Assembly: GCA_938014945.1 (NCBI GenBank)
Contig: CALLQH010000285.1
Coordinates: 1 to 17,890, forward strand
DNA length: 17,890 nt
From: an uncultured bacterium
GTDB lineage: Bacteria > Pseudomonadota > Alphaproteobacteria > SP197
Reading direction: 5' to 3'
Each line of letters starts with the position of its first letter. Positions within the stretch are counted from its first letter, which is position 1. A program made the translations under genes and the position numbers. Shown piece by piece: positions 8,503-14,382 of the stretch. The notes beneath the pieces were generated by a model. That model was not told where the DNA came from and made no database searches. It saw only the letters and a list, made by a program, of their open reading frames with translations.

Positions 8503-9675
8503 CTACTCGATGGCGACGGGGATCGCGTACTCGTGGACGTACTCGATCACCTGGACCGCATCGTCAACCGCCTGGGCGTAGCCATCGACACCGCCCGTGC
8601 TGCTGTAGTCAACATCGCCGAACACGGTGTCATAGACGTTCACCTCGGTGGGCACCCAGCTGCCGTCGGCCTGCTCCACCAGGATCGTGACGCTGACGTT
8701 TTCGTAGGCGTCGGAACGATCGTAGACGAAACTGCTGTAGTCGACGTAGGTGCTGCCGTCCGGCGCCGTGATCGTGCCGTCCACGCCCAGGATGCTGTTC
8801 ATGTAGACGACCGAGTCGACGTTGATATCGCCGAACTTGTCCGACGCGGCGGCAAGGAAGGAGGCCGCGGCGGCGTAGTCCTCGATCGTGATCTGGCCGT
8901 CGTTCAGGAAGGCAAGGTCACCCAGGGTTTCGTCGCTGAGCGAGGTGCCGATGGTGCCGTAGTTGACCAGCGCGAGGTAGATCGCGAGGTTCTCCAGCGG
9001 GGCATCGATCGTCTTCTCCTCGCCGTCGATCGTCAGCACCAGGCGGCCGGCCGCGTCGGTCGTGATCGACGAGGCACTGTCGATGGCGGCAAGCGCCTCA
9101 TCGAGACGGCGATCGAGAACGCTGGAGGGTGCGCGACCGACATTGAGGCGGCTGAGCTCGACTTCCATGGCAAGATCGGCGTACTCGGGAAGGATCGCGC
9201 CTTCCTCATCGAGAGGCAGCGGATTGCCGTCGGCGTCGACCGGCTGGACATAGCCATCCTCGTTGAGGATCGGCACGCCGTTGTCGTCGCGCAGCAGCAC
9301 GTACATGTCGCCAAACAGGTCGCCCTTCTTGATGCCTGCGAGATCGGGCTTGCCGGTGCCCGGCTTGCCGCCACCGCCGGCCCAGTCGGGCGCATCCGAA
9401 TCCTCGCCGACCGACAGGACGTCGTCGATGTTGCCCGAACCGCCCTGGCCCTGGCCGCTGCCGCCCTGGCCGCTGCCACCCTGGCCGCTGCCGCCCTGGC
9501 CGTTACCGCCCTGGCCGTTACCGCCCTGACCGTTACCCTGACCGTCTTCCTGGATCACGACATCGTCCGCCCAGGCGAGGTAGGCGACCGAGACGCTCGT
9601 CAGACCGGCCACAAGCAGCGCGCTCATAGCCACCTGGCCAACGAGACCCTTCTTGAAACTGCGTAGATTGTACAT
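8503..9675 (-). CDS. Secreted protein of unknown function, (GQGG[N/S])n linker (paralogue B)
   Basis: No named family is recognised. The predicted protein is 390 residues. ATG 9675 is preceded by GGGAG with 6-nt spacing, which fixes the start. A Lys-rich n-region and hydrophobic core (VAMSALLVAGLTSVSVAYLA) end at AWA|DD (36/37), a clear signal peptide. Residues 45-81 are tandem pentapeptides GQGGN, GQGGN, GQGGS, GQGGS, GQGGS. NIDDVL, an acidic patch (GEDSDAPD) and WAGGGGKPGTGKPDLAG follow. The ~270-residue core is about four-fifths identical by eye to paralogue A and collinear with it (GDMYVLLRDDNGVPIL, LENLAIYLALVNYG, FGDINVDSVVYMNSILG). No catalytic motif or membrane anchor is visible, and no cysteine was noticed in the mature part. 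It is probably periplasmic, surface-bound or extracellular. A Q/G/N-rich linker recalls biofilm or amyloid-type matrix proteins, but that is analogy only. An FNR-type box and -10 lie upstream. Confidence 0.87.
   Translation of the reverse strand: MYNLRSFKKGLVGQVAMSALLVAGLTSVSVAYLAWADDVVIQEDGQGNGQGGNGQGGNGQGGSGQGGSGQGGSGQGQGGSGNIDDVLSVGEDSDAPDWAGGGGKPGTGKPDLAGIKKGDLFGDMYVLLRDDNGVPILNEDGYVQPVDADGNPLPLDEEGAILPEYADLAMEVELSRLNVGRAPSSVLDRRLDEALAAIDSASSITTDAAGRLVLTIDGEEKTIDAPLENLAIYLALVNYGTIGTSLSDETLGDLAFLNDGQITIEDYAAAASFLAAASDKFGDINVDSVVYMNSILGVDGTITAPDGSTYVDYSSFVYDRSDAYENVSVTILVEQADGSWVPTEVNVYDTVFGDVDYSSTGGVDGYAQAVDDAVQVIEYVHEYAIPVAIE
9436..9543 (-). repeat. 15-nt tandem repeat coding GQGGN/GQGGS in paralogue B
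   Basis: Five to six near-identical 15-nt units (+ strand ccgccctggccgctg and ccgccctggccgtta variants) code for residues 45-80. Units are in frame, so slippage would change linker length without breaking the gene. Asn units lie at the N-terminal side and Ser units at the C-terminal side, suggesting two successive expansions. Confidence 0.85.
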
Positions 9676-9745
9676 TTGGAACTCCCAAACTCGGAAATGT
9701 GGATAGATGCTCCGCCTGGCGGGTCGCCAATCATTGCGTGTGAAA

Positions 9746-9788
9746 AATATCTATCCGATTCGGGTATCCCGGCATTGACCCAAGTCAA
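9746..9788 (-). promoter_or_regulatory. FNR/FixK-type box (9775-9788) with -10 element, upstream of paralogue B
   Basis: TTGACCCAAGTCAA at 9775-9788 is a perfect palindrome (TTGAC-N4-GTCAA). On the - strand, GATATT at 9751-9746 matches four of six bases of a sigma-70 -10 hexamer. That would put the transcript start near 9739 and the box at about -42, the class II FNR activation position. The 5' leader would be about 64 nt. This is the best-formed of the three promoters in the block. Confidence 0.6.
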
Positions 9789-9801
9789 ACGTCGGCGAGA
9801 A

Positions 9802-9820
9802 GCCCCTCCAATAGAGGGGC
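9802..9820 (-). terminator. Possible terminator of the 9844-12327 gene
   Basis: GCCCCTC-CAATA-GAGGGGC is a perfect 7-bp stem with a 5-nt loop, about 24 nt after the stop of the outer-membrane protein gene. On the - strand it is followed only by TTCTC, so the U-tract is poor. Confidence 0.4.
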
Positions 9821-9843
9821 GGAAAATTCGAAGAAAAGATAAC

Positions 9844-12327
9844 TCAAAAACGATAACCCAAGCCGAGACGGAACAGGCTTTCCGTTATCTTGAAGTTATC
9901 CGATGTATTTGCCCCGCGGAATACATCGTAATCGTCATAAGACGTATAAGTATAGTCTGCGCGAATAAAAACATTCTCGGTTGCGGCGATATCGATACCG
10001 CCGCCGTAACGGATGCCATCCAGCGTGTCTTGCTGGTTGATCGTCGTGCCACCGCCGGTGATGTAGTCGGTATCGAAGGCGCCCCACACCGGTCCGACCC
10101 GGCCGTAGAGCAGGGCGATATCGCTCACCACATAACCCAGCCGCAGGGCAGCGCCGTAGGACTGGTTCTTCTCGACCGAGAAGGTGCTGCCCGTCGGATC
10201 GCGCTCTTTGTCCCAGCTTGTGTCGCTGAACCCGACCTCCAGCTCGACGCCGGCATAAATGGGCGAGGAGAACTGATAGCCGTAACCGGCGAAGGCCGAC
10301 AGCGTGCCGCCGGTATCGCCGAAATCGGCACCGATATCCGAAGGCGGTGTGCGCGGACCGTGGACATCGGAATTGACGCCGCCGTAGCCGGCCGCGCCGG
10401 CCAGATAGAAACCGCCGAAATCGAACGGCTCGAGCTCGACCTCCTCATTGGAACCGCCGAAGCGATAACCTACGCCCAGGCGCATCTGGGCCTCGCTGTT
10501 GGCGAAGTTGTCGAAGTCGGTGCGCCGGTTCGTGAAGACGTTGTAGTCGGGATAGGCGGTGAAGGAATAGTCCAGGCGGGTGAAGAGGCCGCCGTAGAGC
10601 GGCGCCTCGACGCCCGATCCGATGCGTATGCCGAACAGGGAGTTGTCCTGGTCCTCCAGCACGCCATTGTGCAGGTACTGCGTATTGAAGGTCGTGAGCG
10701 CCAGACCCAAGCGCCCGTAAACCATCGAGCGCGCATTCGCCAGGTAACCGACCCGAAAGCTGGCGGCGTAGCTTTCGTCCTTGTGCACCTCGAAGAAGCG
10801 GCCCTCGTCGGAACGGGCATGATTCCAGTAGGTCTCGCTGTCGTTGGCATCCAGCTCAAGGCCAAGGTACCAGTCGTTGTGGGTGACGCCGTAACCGCCG
10901 AAGACGCCGTAGCCGAAGCCCGCGTTGCCGAAATCGGCCGTCAACGTTCCGCCGGCGCCGCGCGTTCCGGCAAGCTCGGTATCGACGTCGCCGAATTCCA
11001 GCTGCGTACCTAGATAGGCACCCGCCAGCTCGGAATTACCCTCGAAAAGGCGGGCGAGGCCACCGCTCTGGCTCCAGGCTTCCTCATCATAGGCCGGAAT
11101 GAGCTGGGTACCGATGCCGAAGAGCACCACGTTTTCGGTGTAGTCCTCGGCAGGCGTCGTCGAATCGCGCTGAATGAAGGTGTAGTCACCCGTGAGATAG
11201 AAATTTGGCGTCAGGTAGTAACGCATGCCGCCGCCGCCGAGCAGGTAGATGTCCGTCCGGCTGATGTCCTCGTAACGGCTCTCGGAATAGGCCGTCCATG
11301 CATTCACCGTCAGATCGGACAGCAGCCTCTGGTCGACACGCGCGCCGCCCACCGTGCTGATATAGCCCGGCGAACCGTTCAGCGTCGTCTCGCCGATGTC
11401 GCGGCTGAGCCAGCCCGCGACGGTCGTCTCGGCCGTGGGGCGCCAGGTCACCGAAGCAGCGAAATCAGGCTCGTTCACGGTCGAAAAACGCGGGTCGTCG
11501 TAACGCTGGCCCAGATAGCCGATCATGCCTTCGCCCCGCAGCTGCGGACCGAGGTCGAAACTCACGCCGACGCCGAGACGTTCGCCCGACGAACTGCGCT
11601 GGAAGCCGAAATCGTCGGTGGCGGTATCGTAGTCGCGCTTATCGAGCGAGGCCTGGATGAAAGCCTCGAAACGCGGATCCAACTGGTAGCCGACACGGGT
11701 ACCCAAAGTGGACATCACACGGTCGCGGTCATCGTTGTTGATCGTGCCGGCCGCAGTGGGAACGTCGTTGAAATCGAGACTCTCGATCGTGCCGCCGACG
11801 CGGATCTTGATGTCGTCGATACGATGATAGAAGCCGGCGAAGCCTTGCGGATTGTTATAGGTCGTCGGCCGGGTTCCCGTGATGACATCGGGGGAATCGC
11901 GCGGCTCGGTCTCGTGATCGTAGCGCACGCCGCCGAAGGCGTAGCTGGTGGTCGAGAAGTCGAAGCGGCCCTCACCGCCCACGCCGTAATTGGTATAGTC
12001 CTCATCCGAAAACGAGCCGTAGCGCACGATCTCGGCGTCAGCCTCCATACTCAGGCTATGCCGATCCCAATCCGAGGAAACGGTGAGCATCGGCGTAAAG
12101 GTGGTAAAGGAATCCGCCTGCTTGTCGTTGCGCGTCACGAACAGGTTGTCCGTATAGCCCTCCGTCACTTCCAGCGAGGGATTGACGACGAAGGAGCCGA
12201 TCACATACGGCGGCTCGGCAGCGGCCTCTTCCTGCCCCGTTTCCTGAGCGTTCGCCGCCGTCCCCATCGCTGCCTTCGCACAGACGATCGCGGCCGCACC
12301 GAGCGCGATCATTCTCTGTGAGTTCAT
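9844..12327 (-). CDS. Large outer-membrane protein: BBP2-type barrel fused to two OmpA-like 8-strand barrels
   Basis: The predicted protein is 827 residues. ATG 12327 is preceded by GGGGA about 7 nt upstream. A signal peptide ends at ANA|QE (27/28). Residues ~45-412 resemble the putative beta-barrel porin 2 family (BBP2, PF10082): NPSLEVTEGYTDNLFVT, then alternating strands ending in ENVVLFGIGTQL. This family often accompanies exopolysaccharide export clusters. Residues ~432-623 and ~635-827 are two copies of an OmpA/OMP_b-brl-type barrel. They share the pattern GAYLGTQLEFG / GFYLAGAAGYGG, ESYAASFRVGYLANARSMVYGRLG / QSYGAALRLGYVVSDIALLYGRVG, and end in GVGYRF / GLGYRF. The terminal Phe fits the BAM recognition signal. 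Domain family names are from recall, not a search. The role is unknown: surface anchor, export channel for neighbouring secreted proteins, or receptor. It lies 193 nt downstream of the GQ-repeat gene on the same strand. The 3' end is noticeably AT-richer than the rest. Confidence 0.85.
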   Translation of the reverse strand: MNSQRMIALGAAAIVCAKAAMGTAANAQETGQEEAAAEPPYVIGSFVVNPSLEVTEGYTDNLFVTRNDKQADSFTTFTPMLTVSSDWDRHSLSMEADAEIVRYGSFSDEDYTNYGVGGEGRFDFSTTSYAFGGVRYDHETEPRDSPDVITGTRPTTYNNPQGFAGFYHRIDDIKIRVGGTIESLDFNDVPTAAGTINNDDRDRVMSTLGTRVGYQLDPRFEAFIQASLDKRDYDTATDDFGFQRSSSGERLGVGVSFDLGPQLRGEGMIGYLGQRYDDPRFSTVNEPDFAASVTWRPTAETTVAGWLSRDIGETTLNGSPGYISTVGGARVDQRLLSDLTVNAWTAYSESRYEDISRTDIYLLGGGGMRYYLTPNFYLTGDYTFIQRDSTTPAEDYTENVVLFGIGTQLIPAYDEEAWSQSGGLARLFEGNSELAGAYLGTQLEFGDVDTELAGTRGAGGTLTADFGNAGFGYGVFGGYGVTHNDWYLGLELDANDSETYWNHARSDEGRFFEVHKDESYAASFRVGYLANARSMVYGRLGLALTTFNTQYLHNGVLEDQDNSLFGIRIGSGVEAPLYGGLFTRLDYSFTAYPDYNVFTNRRTDFDNFANSEAQMRLGVGYRFGGSNEEVELEPFDFGGFYLAGAAGYGGVNSDVHGPRTPPSDIGADFGDTGGTLSAFAGYGYQFSSPIYAGVELEVGFSDTSWDKERDPTGSTFSVEKNQSYGAALRLGYVVSDIALLYGRVGPVWGAFDTDYITGGGTTINQQDTLDGIRYGGGIDIAATENVFIRADYTYTSYDDYDVFRGANTSDNFKITESLFRLGLGYRF

Positions 12328-12362
12328 GGCAGGTTCCCCACGCAGAGTTTGAAGTCTTGGAG

Positions 12363-12397
12363 GTGATCTCTAACAAATCACTTGTCCAAATGAAAGT
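12363..12397 (-). promoter_or_regulatory. Nested inverted repeats upstream of the outer-membrane protein gene
   Basis: GTGAT-N9-ATCAC (12363-12381) and TCTAAC-N21-GTTAGA (about 12369-12401) overlap in an AT-richer stretch 35-75 nt before the ATG. No FNR-type box is present here. This could be an operator, a leader structure or chance, and it marks the likely promoter zone if the gene has its own promoter. Confidence 0.25.
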
Positions 12398-12520
12398 TAG
12401 AACCCAGCCGGGCACCGGATCGGAAGTGCGATTTCGCGCTGGACGGGCCAGAACGGCGGGCAGACGAACTCATGCACCCGAGGGCAACCAGGTGTCCACC
12501 TTTATCGCCCACCGCGCGCC

Positions 12521-12979
12521 TCAAGGCAGCAGGGAGCCGCACATGCTGGGATCCCAGTTCCCGCCCTGGCCCTGGCCCTGGCCTTGCCCCTGACCCTGGC
12601 CTTGTCCCTGGCCCTGGCCCTGGCCCTGGCCCTGGCCCTGGCCTTGTCCCTGGCCCTGACCTTGTCCCTGTCCTTGCCCCTGGCCCTGGCCCTGGCCTTG
12701 TCCCTGGCCTTGCCCCATCGGCCATTCCGGCAGCGCAAGGCCGAGCGAGGCGGCACGCTCCCGGATCATCTCGTGATGCTCCAGGCGAAGCTGCTCGCGC
12801 GCCTGGTCGGTGCTCGCCTGTCGCAGTTGCTCCCGGAAGGCGAGGCACTCGTCGACCGTCATGATCTCGAATCCGAAGATCGGCTCATCGAGAGGCGCCT
12901 GGGCATGGGAAGGAACAGGTACGGCTGCGAGCAGAGCCAGCATCAGAGCGGCCGCCAGCCCTCCGTGAATGCACTTCAT
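12521..12979 (-). CDS. Small periplasmic protein with a (Gly-Gln)25 tract
   Basis: The predicted protein is 152 residues from ATG 12979, with GGAG 9-10 nt upstream. A GTG at 12994 is in frame but itself forms part of that ribosome site. The signal peptide is MKCIHGGLAAALMLALLAAV, cleaved near SHA|QA (26/27). Residues ~40-85 are a charged helical segment (DECLAFREQLRQAS, AREQLRLEHHEMIRERA, then LGLALPEWP). It resembles small periplasmic proteins of proteobacteria with EERe-x-lR-x-EHHxxMxERA-like helices, a loose likeness from memory. Residues 89-138 are exactly 25 GQ dipeptides, then GGNWDPSMCGSLLP. Mature cysteines are C45 and C147, one on each side of the helix and GQ tract, so an intramolecular or intermolecular disulfide is possible. 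The function is not known. The GQ tract links it to the two Gly/Gln-repeat secreted proteins of the same block, and an FNR-type box lies upstream. Confidence 0.85.
   Translation of the reverse strand: MKCIHGGLAAALMLALLAAVPVPSHAQAPLDEPIFGFEIMTVDECLAFREQLRQASTDQAREQLRLEHHEMIRERAASLGLALPEWPMGQGQGQGQGQGQGQGQGQGQGQGQGQGQGQGQGQGQGQGQGQGQGQGQGQGGNWDPSMCGSLLP
12566..12715 (-). repeat. Degenerate 6-nt tandem repeat, 25 units, coding (GQ)25
   Basis: This is 150 nt of hexamers that on the + strand read ccctgg with variants ccttgt, ccctga, ccctgt and ccttgc. Both Gly (GGC/GGG/GGA/GGT) and Gln (CAG/CAA) codons vary, but the dipeptide is perfectly kept. It is a likely hotspot for slippage and assembly error, with any change of unit number staying in frame. 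Confidence 0.95.
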
Positions 12980-13043
12980 CGGGAACAACTCCACTACGGT
13001 GCGATTGGGAAGGCGTGGATGCCACGCATCCGGTCCCGGGACA

Positions 13044-13057
13044 TTGCGTTAGATCAA
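13044..13057. promoter_or_regulatory. FNR/FixK-type palindrome upstream of the GQ-repeat gene
   Basis: TTGCGTTAGATCAA fits TTG[A/C]-N6-[T/G]CAA, the FixK-type consensus. On the - strand it reads TTGAT-CTAA-CGCAA, with a perfect FNR half site. It is centred about 71 nt upstream of the ATG, so a start at about -41.5 from the box would leave a ~30-nt leader. It lies between the tadA stop and the GQ-repeat gene. The -10 is weak (CATCCA region). Confidence 0.55.
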
Positions 13058-13091
13058 TTGCGGCGGCGTGCTGCGGACCGCGGCCGTCCGT

Positions 13092-13544
13092 TCAGCTGCG
13101 CAGCCCTGCGAAGAAGTCCCTGAGCAGCGCGGCGCAGCGGCGTTCGTCCAGACCGCCGTAGACCTCCGGGCGGTGGTGGCAGGTGGGCTGGGTGTAGAGG
13201 CGCGGGCCGTGGTCGATGCCGCCGCCCTTGGGATCGGCAGCGCCGTAGTAGACGCGGCGGATGTGGGCCTCGGCGATGGCGCCCGCGCACATGGCGCAGG
13301 GTTCCAGGGTGACGTAGAGATCGGCGCCGTCCAGACGCGGCTGGCCAAGGGCGGCGCAGGCCGCGCGGATGGCGAGGATCTCGGCATGGCCCGTGGGATC
13401 AGCGATCTCGCGTACCCGGTTGCCTGCAGCGGCGATCACCGCGCCGTCGCGCACGACCACGGCGCCGACCGGGGTTTCGCCCCGTGCGGCGGCGGCCTGC
13501 GCTTCCTTCAGCGCCAGTTCCATGAAGCTGGGTTCGCGCCACAT
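13092..13544 (-). CDS. tadA: tRNA(adenine-34) deaminase
   Basis: TadA converts A34 to inosine in the anticodon of tRNA-Arg(ACG), an essential cytoplasmic step. The predicted protein is 150 residues, typical. The zinc and catalytic motifs are complete: GHAEILAIR (H53 ligand, E55 proton shuttle) and EPCAMCAGAI (C83, C86 ligands). ETPVGAVVV and GNRVREIADPTGHAE are standard family sequence, as is the C-terminal half ADPKGGGIDHG...RRCAALLRDFFAGLR. ATG 13544 keeps a short N-terminus before the MELALKEA helix. The internal ATG at residue 8 is a possible alternative, and neither has a strong Shine-Dalgarno. It is divergent from the amidotransferase-like gene (95-nt gap). The AT-richer region with the FNR-type box follows its stop. 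Confidence 0.95.
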   Translation of the reverse strand: MWREPSFMELALKEAQAAAARGETPVGAVVVRDGAVIAAAGNRVREIADPTGHAEILAIRAACAALGQPRLDGADLYVTLEPCAMCAGAIAEAHIRRVYYGAADPKGGGIDHGPRLYTQPTCHHRPEVYGGLDERRCAALLRDFFAGLRS

Positions 13545-13599
13545 GGCGGCAATGTTGCATGAGACCCCGGGCGCGGCTACATCGTGGCGCGCCCGCCTC

Positions 13600-13608
13600 T
13601 GCTAAACT
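13600..13608 (+). promoter_or_regulatory. Possible extended -10 upstream of the PuuD-like gene
   Basis: TGCTAAACT fits an extended -10 (TGn-TAAACT, four of six bases) about 32 nt before the ATG at 13640, in the tadA/puuD-like divergent gap. No good -35 is seen 17 nt upstream. The evidence is weak. Confidence 0.25.
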
Positions 13609-13639
13609 GAGCGCCAGGCAACCGGAGCCCCGACCACCC

Positions 13640-14359
13640 ATGACCCGCAAACGGCCCCTGATCGGCCTCACCCTCGATTCCGAGGAGGGCGGCCGCTATT
13701 CCAGCTTCCCGTGGTACGCGATCCGCCAGAACTACATGGGCGCGGTCTGGGCCGCGGGCGGCCTGCCCGTGGCGATCAGCCACGAGGTCGACGGCGTGAC
13801 GCCCTATCTGGAGGAGCTCGACGGCCTGGTCGTCACCGGCGGCGCCTTCGACGTCGATCCGGCGCTGTTCGGCGCGGCGAGCCGCCACGACAGCGTGGTC
13901 ACCAAGGAGCAGCGCACCCGCTTCGAATGGGACGTCACCGAGGGCGCGCTGAAGCGCGACAAACCGGTGCTGGGCATCTGCGGCGGCCAGCAGCTGCTCA
14001 ACGTCGTGCTGGGCGGCACGCTGATCCAGCACATTCCCGACGCCATCGCCGACGCCCTGCCCCACGAGCAGCCCAACCCGCGCGACGAAGCCGGCCACAA
14101 CGTCACCATCGAGCGAGGCACCCTGCTGCACACCATCGTCGGCGCCGACGAACTGCCGGTGAACAGCGCCCACCACCAGGCCGCCGAGCGGGTCGGCCCC
14201 GACGTGGTGATCGATGCGCTGGCACCCGACGGCGTCATCGAGGGCATCGAGCATCAGGGTTACCGCTTCTGCATCGGCGTGCAGTGGCATCCCGAATTCC
14301 ACATCAGCCCCGGCGACGTGAAGCTCTTCGATGCCTTCCTCGCCGCATGCCGGGGCTGA
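13640..14359 (+). CDS. Class-I glutamine amidotransferase-like hydrolase (PuuD/peptidase C26 type)
   Basis: The protein resembles gamma-glutamyl-GABA hydrolase (PuuD), a cytosolic enzyme that cleaves a gamma-glutamyl bond. It is 239 residues. Family blocks are PLIGLTLDSEEGG, YAIRQNYMGAVWAAGGLPVAI, LDGLVVTGGAFDVDP and the nucleophile elbow VLGICGGQQLLNV with C114. NSAHHQAAERVG and GVQWHPEFH (H217, E219) complete the Cys-His-Glu triad. The segment AFDVDP occupies the place where PuuD proteins commonly have [GS]x-D[IV]xP. ATG 13640 was chosen for the family N-terminus (MTRKRPLIGL); GGAG lies about 12 nt upstream. The frame opens further upstream but without similarity. There are no polyamine-pathway neighbours; it sits before the rluB-rsmD pair, so its true substrate is unclear. 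Confidence 0.85.
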   Translation: MTRKRPLIGLTLDSEEGGRYSSFPWYAIRQNYMGAVWAAGGLPVAISHEVDGVTPYLEELDGLVVTGGAFDVDPALFGAASRHDSVVTKEQRTRFEWDVTEGALKRDKPVLGICGGQQLLNVVLGGTLIQHIPDAIADALPHEQPNPRDEAGHNVTIERGTLLHTIVGADELPVNSAHHQAAERVGPDVVIDALAPDGVIEGIEHQGYRFCIGVQWHPEFHISPGDVKLFDAFLAACRG

Positions 14360-14382
14360 ACCCATGACAGGAACGCGCCACC

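Noticed and set aside
8413..9666. 417-codon + strand open frame opposite paralogue B, and a similar one opposite paralogue A (7665-8405)
   Set aside because: The two resemble each other only because the real paralogues are similar in DNA. They lack a convincing start or domain, and one runs through the terminator hairpin.
9676..11013. 445-codon + strand open frame opposite the multi-barrel gene
   Set aside because: The - strand protein has a signal peptide, repeated barrel motifs and a terminal GYRF. The + frame shows no domain and only mirrors its codons.
12566..12715. Hexamer array considered as a CRISPR or regulatory iteron array
   Set aside because: Units are 6 nt without spacers and lie in frame inside a gene. 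They are coding repeats.
12584..12720. + strand Leu-Ala-rich frame through the hexamer repeat (could be taken for a membrane helix)
   Set aside because: It is the antisense reading of the (GQ)25 tract. The - strand gene has a ribosome site, signal peptide and conserved ends.
6881..13091. Classic mobile genomic island
   Set aside because: No integrase, transposase, tRNA target or flanking direct repeats could be seen. Composition is mostly like the rest, apart from the patch near 9720-9990.
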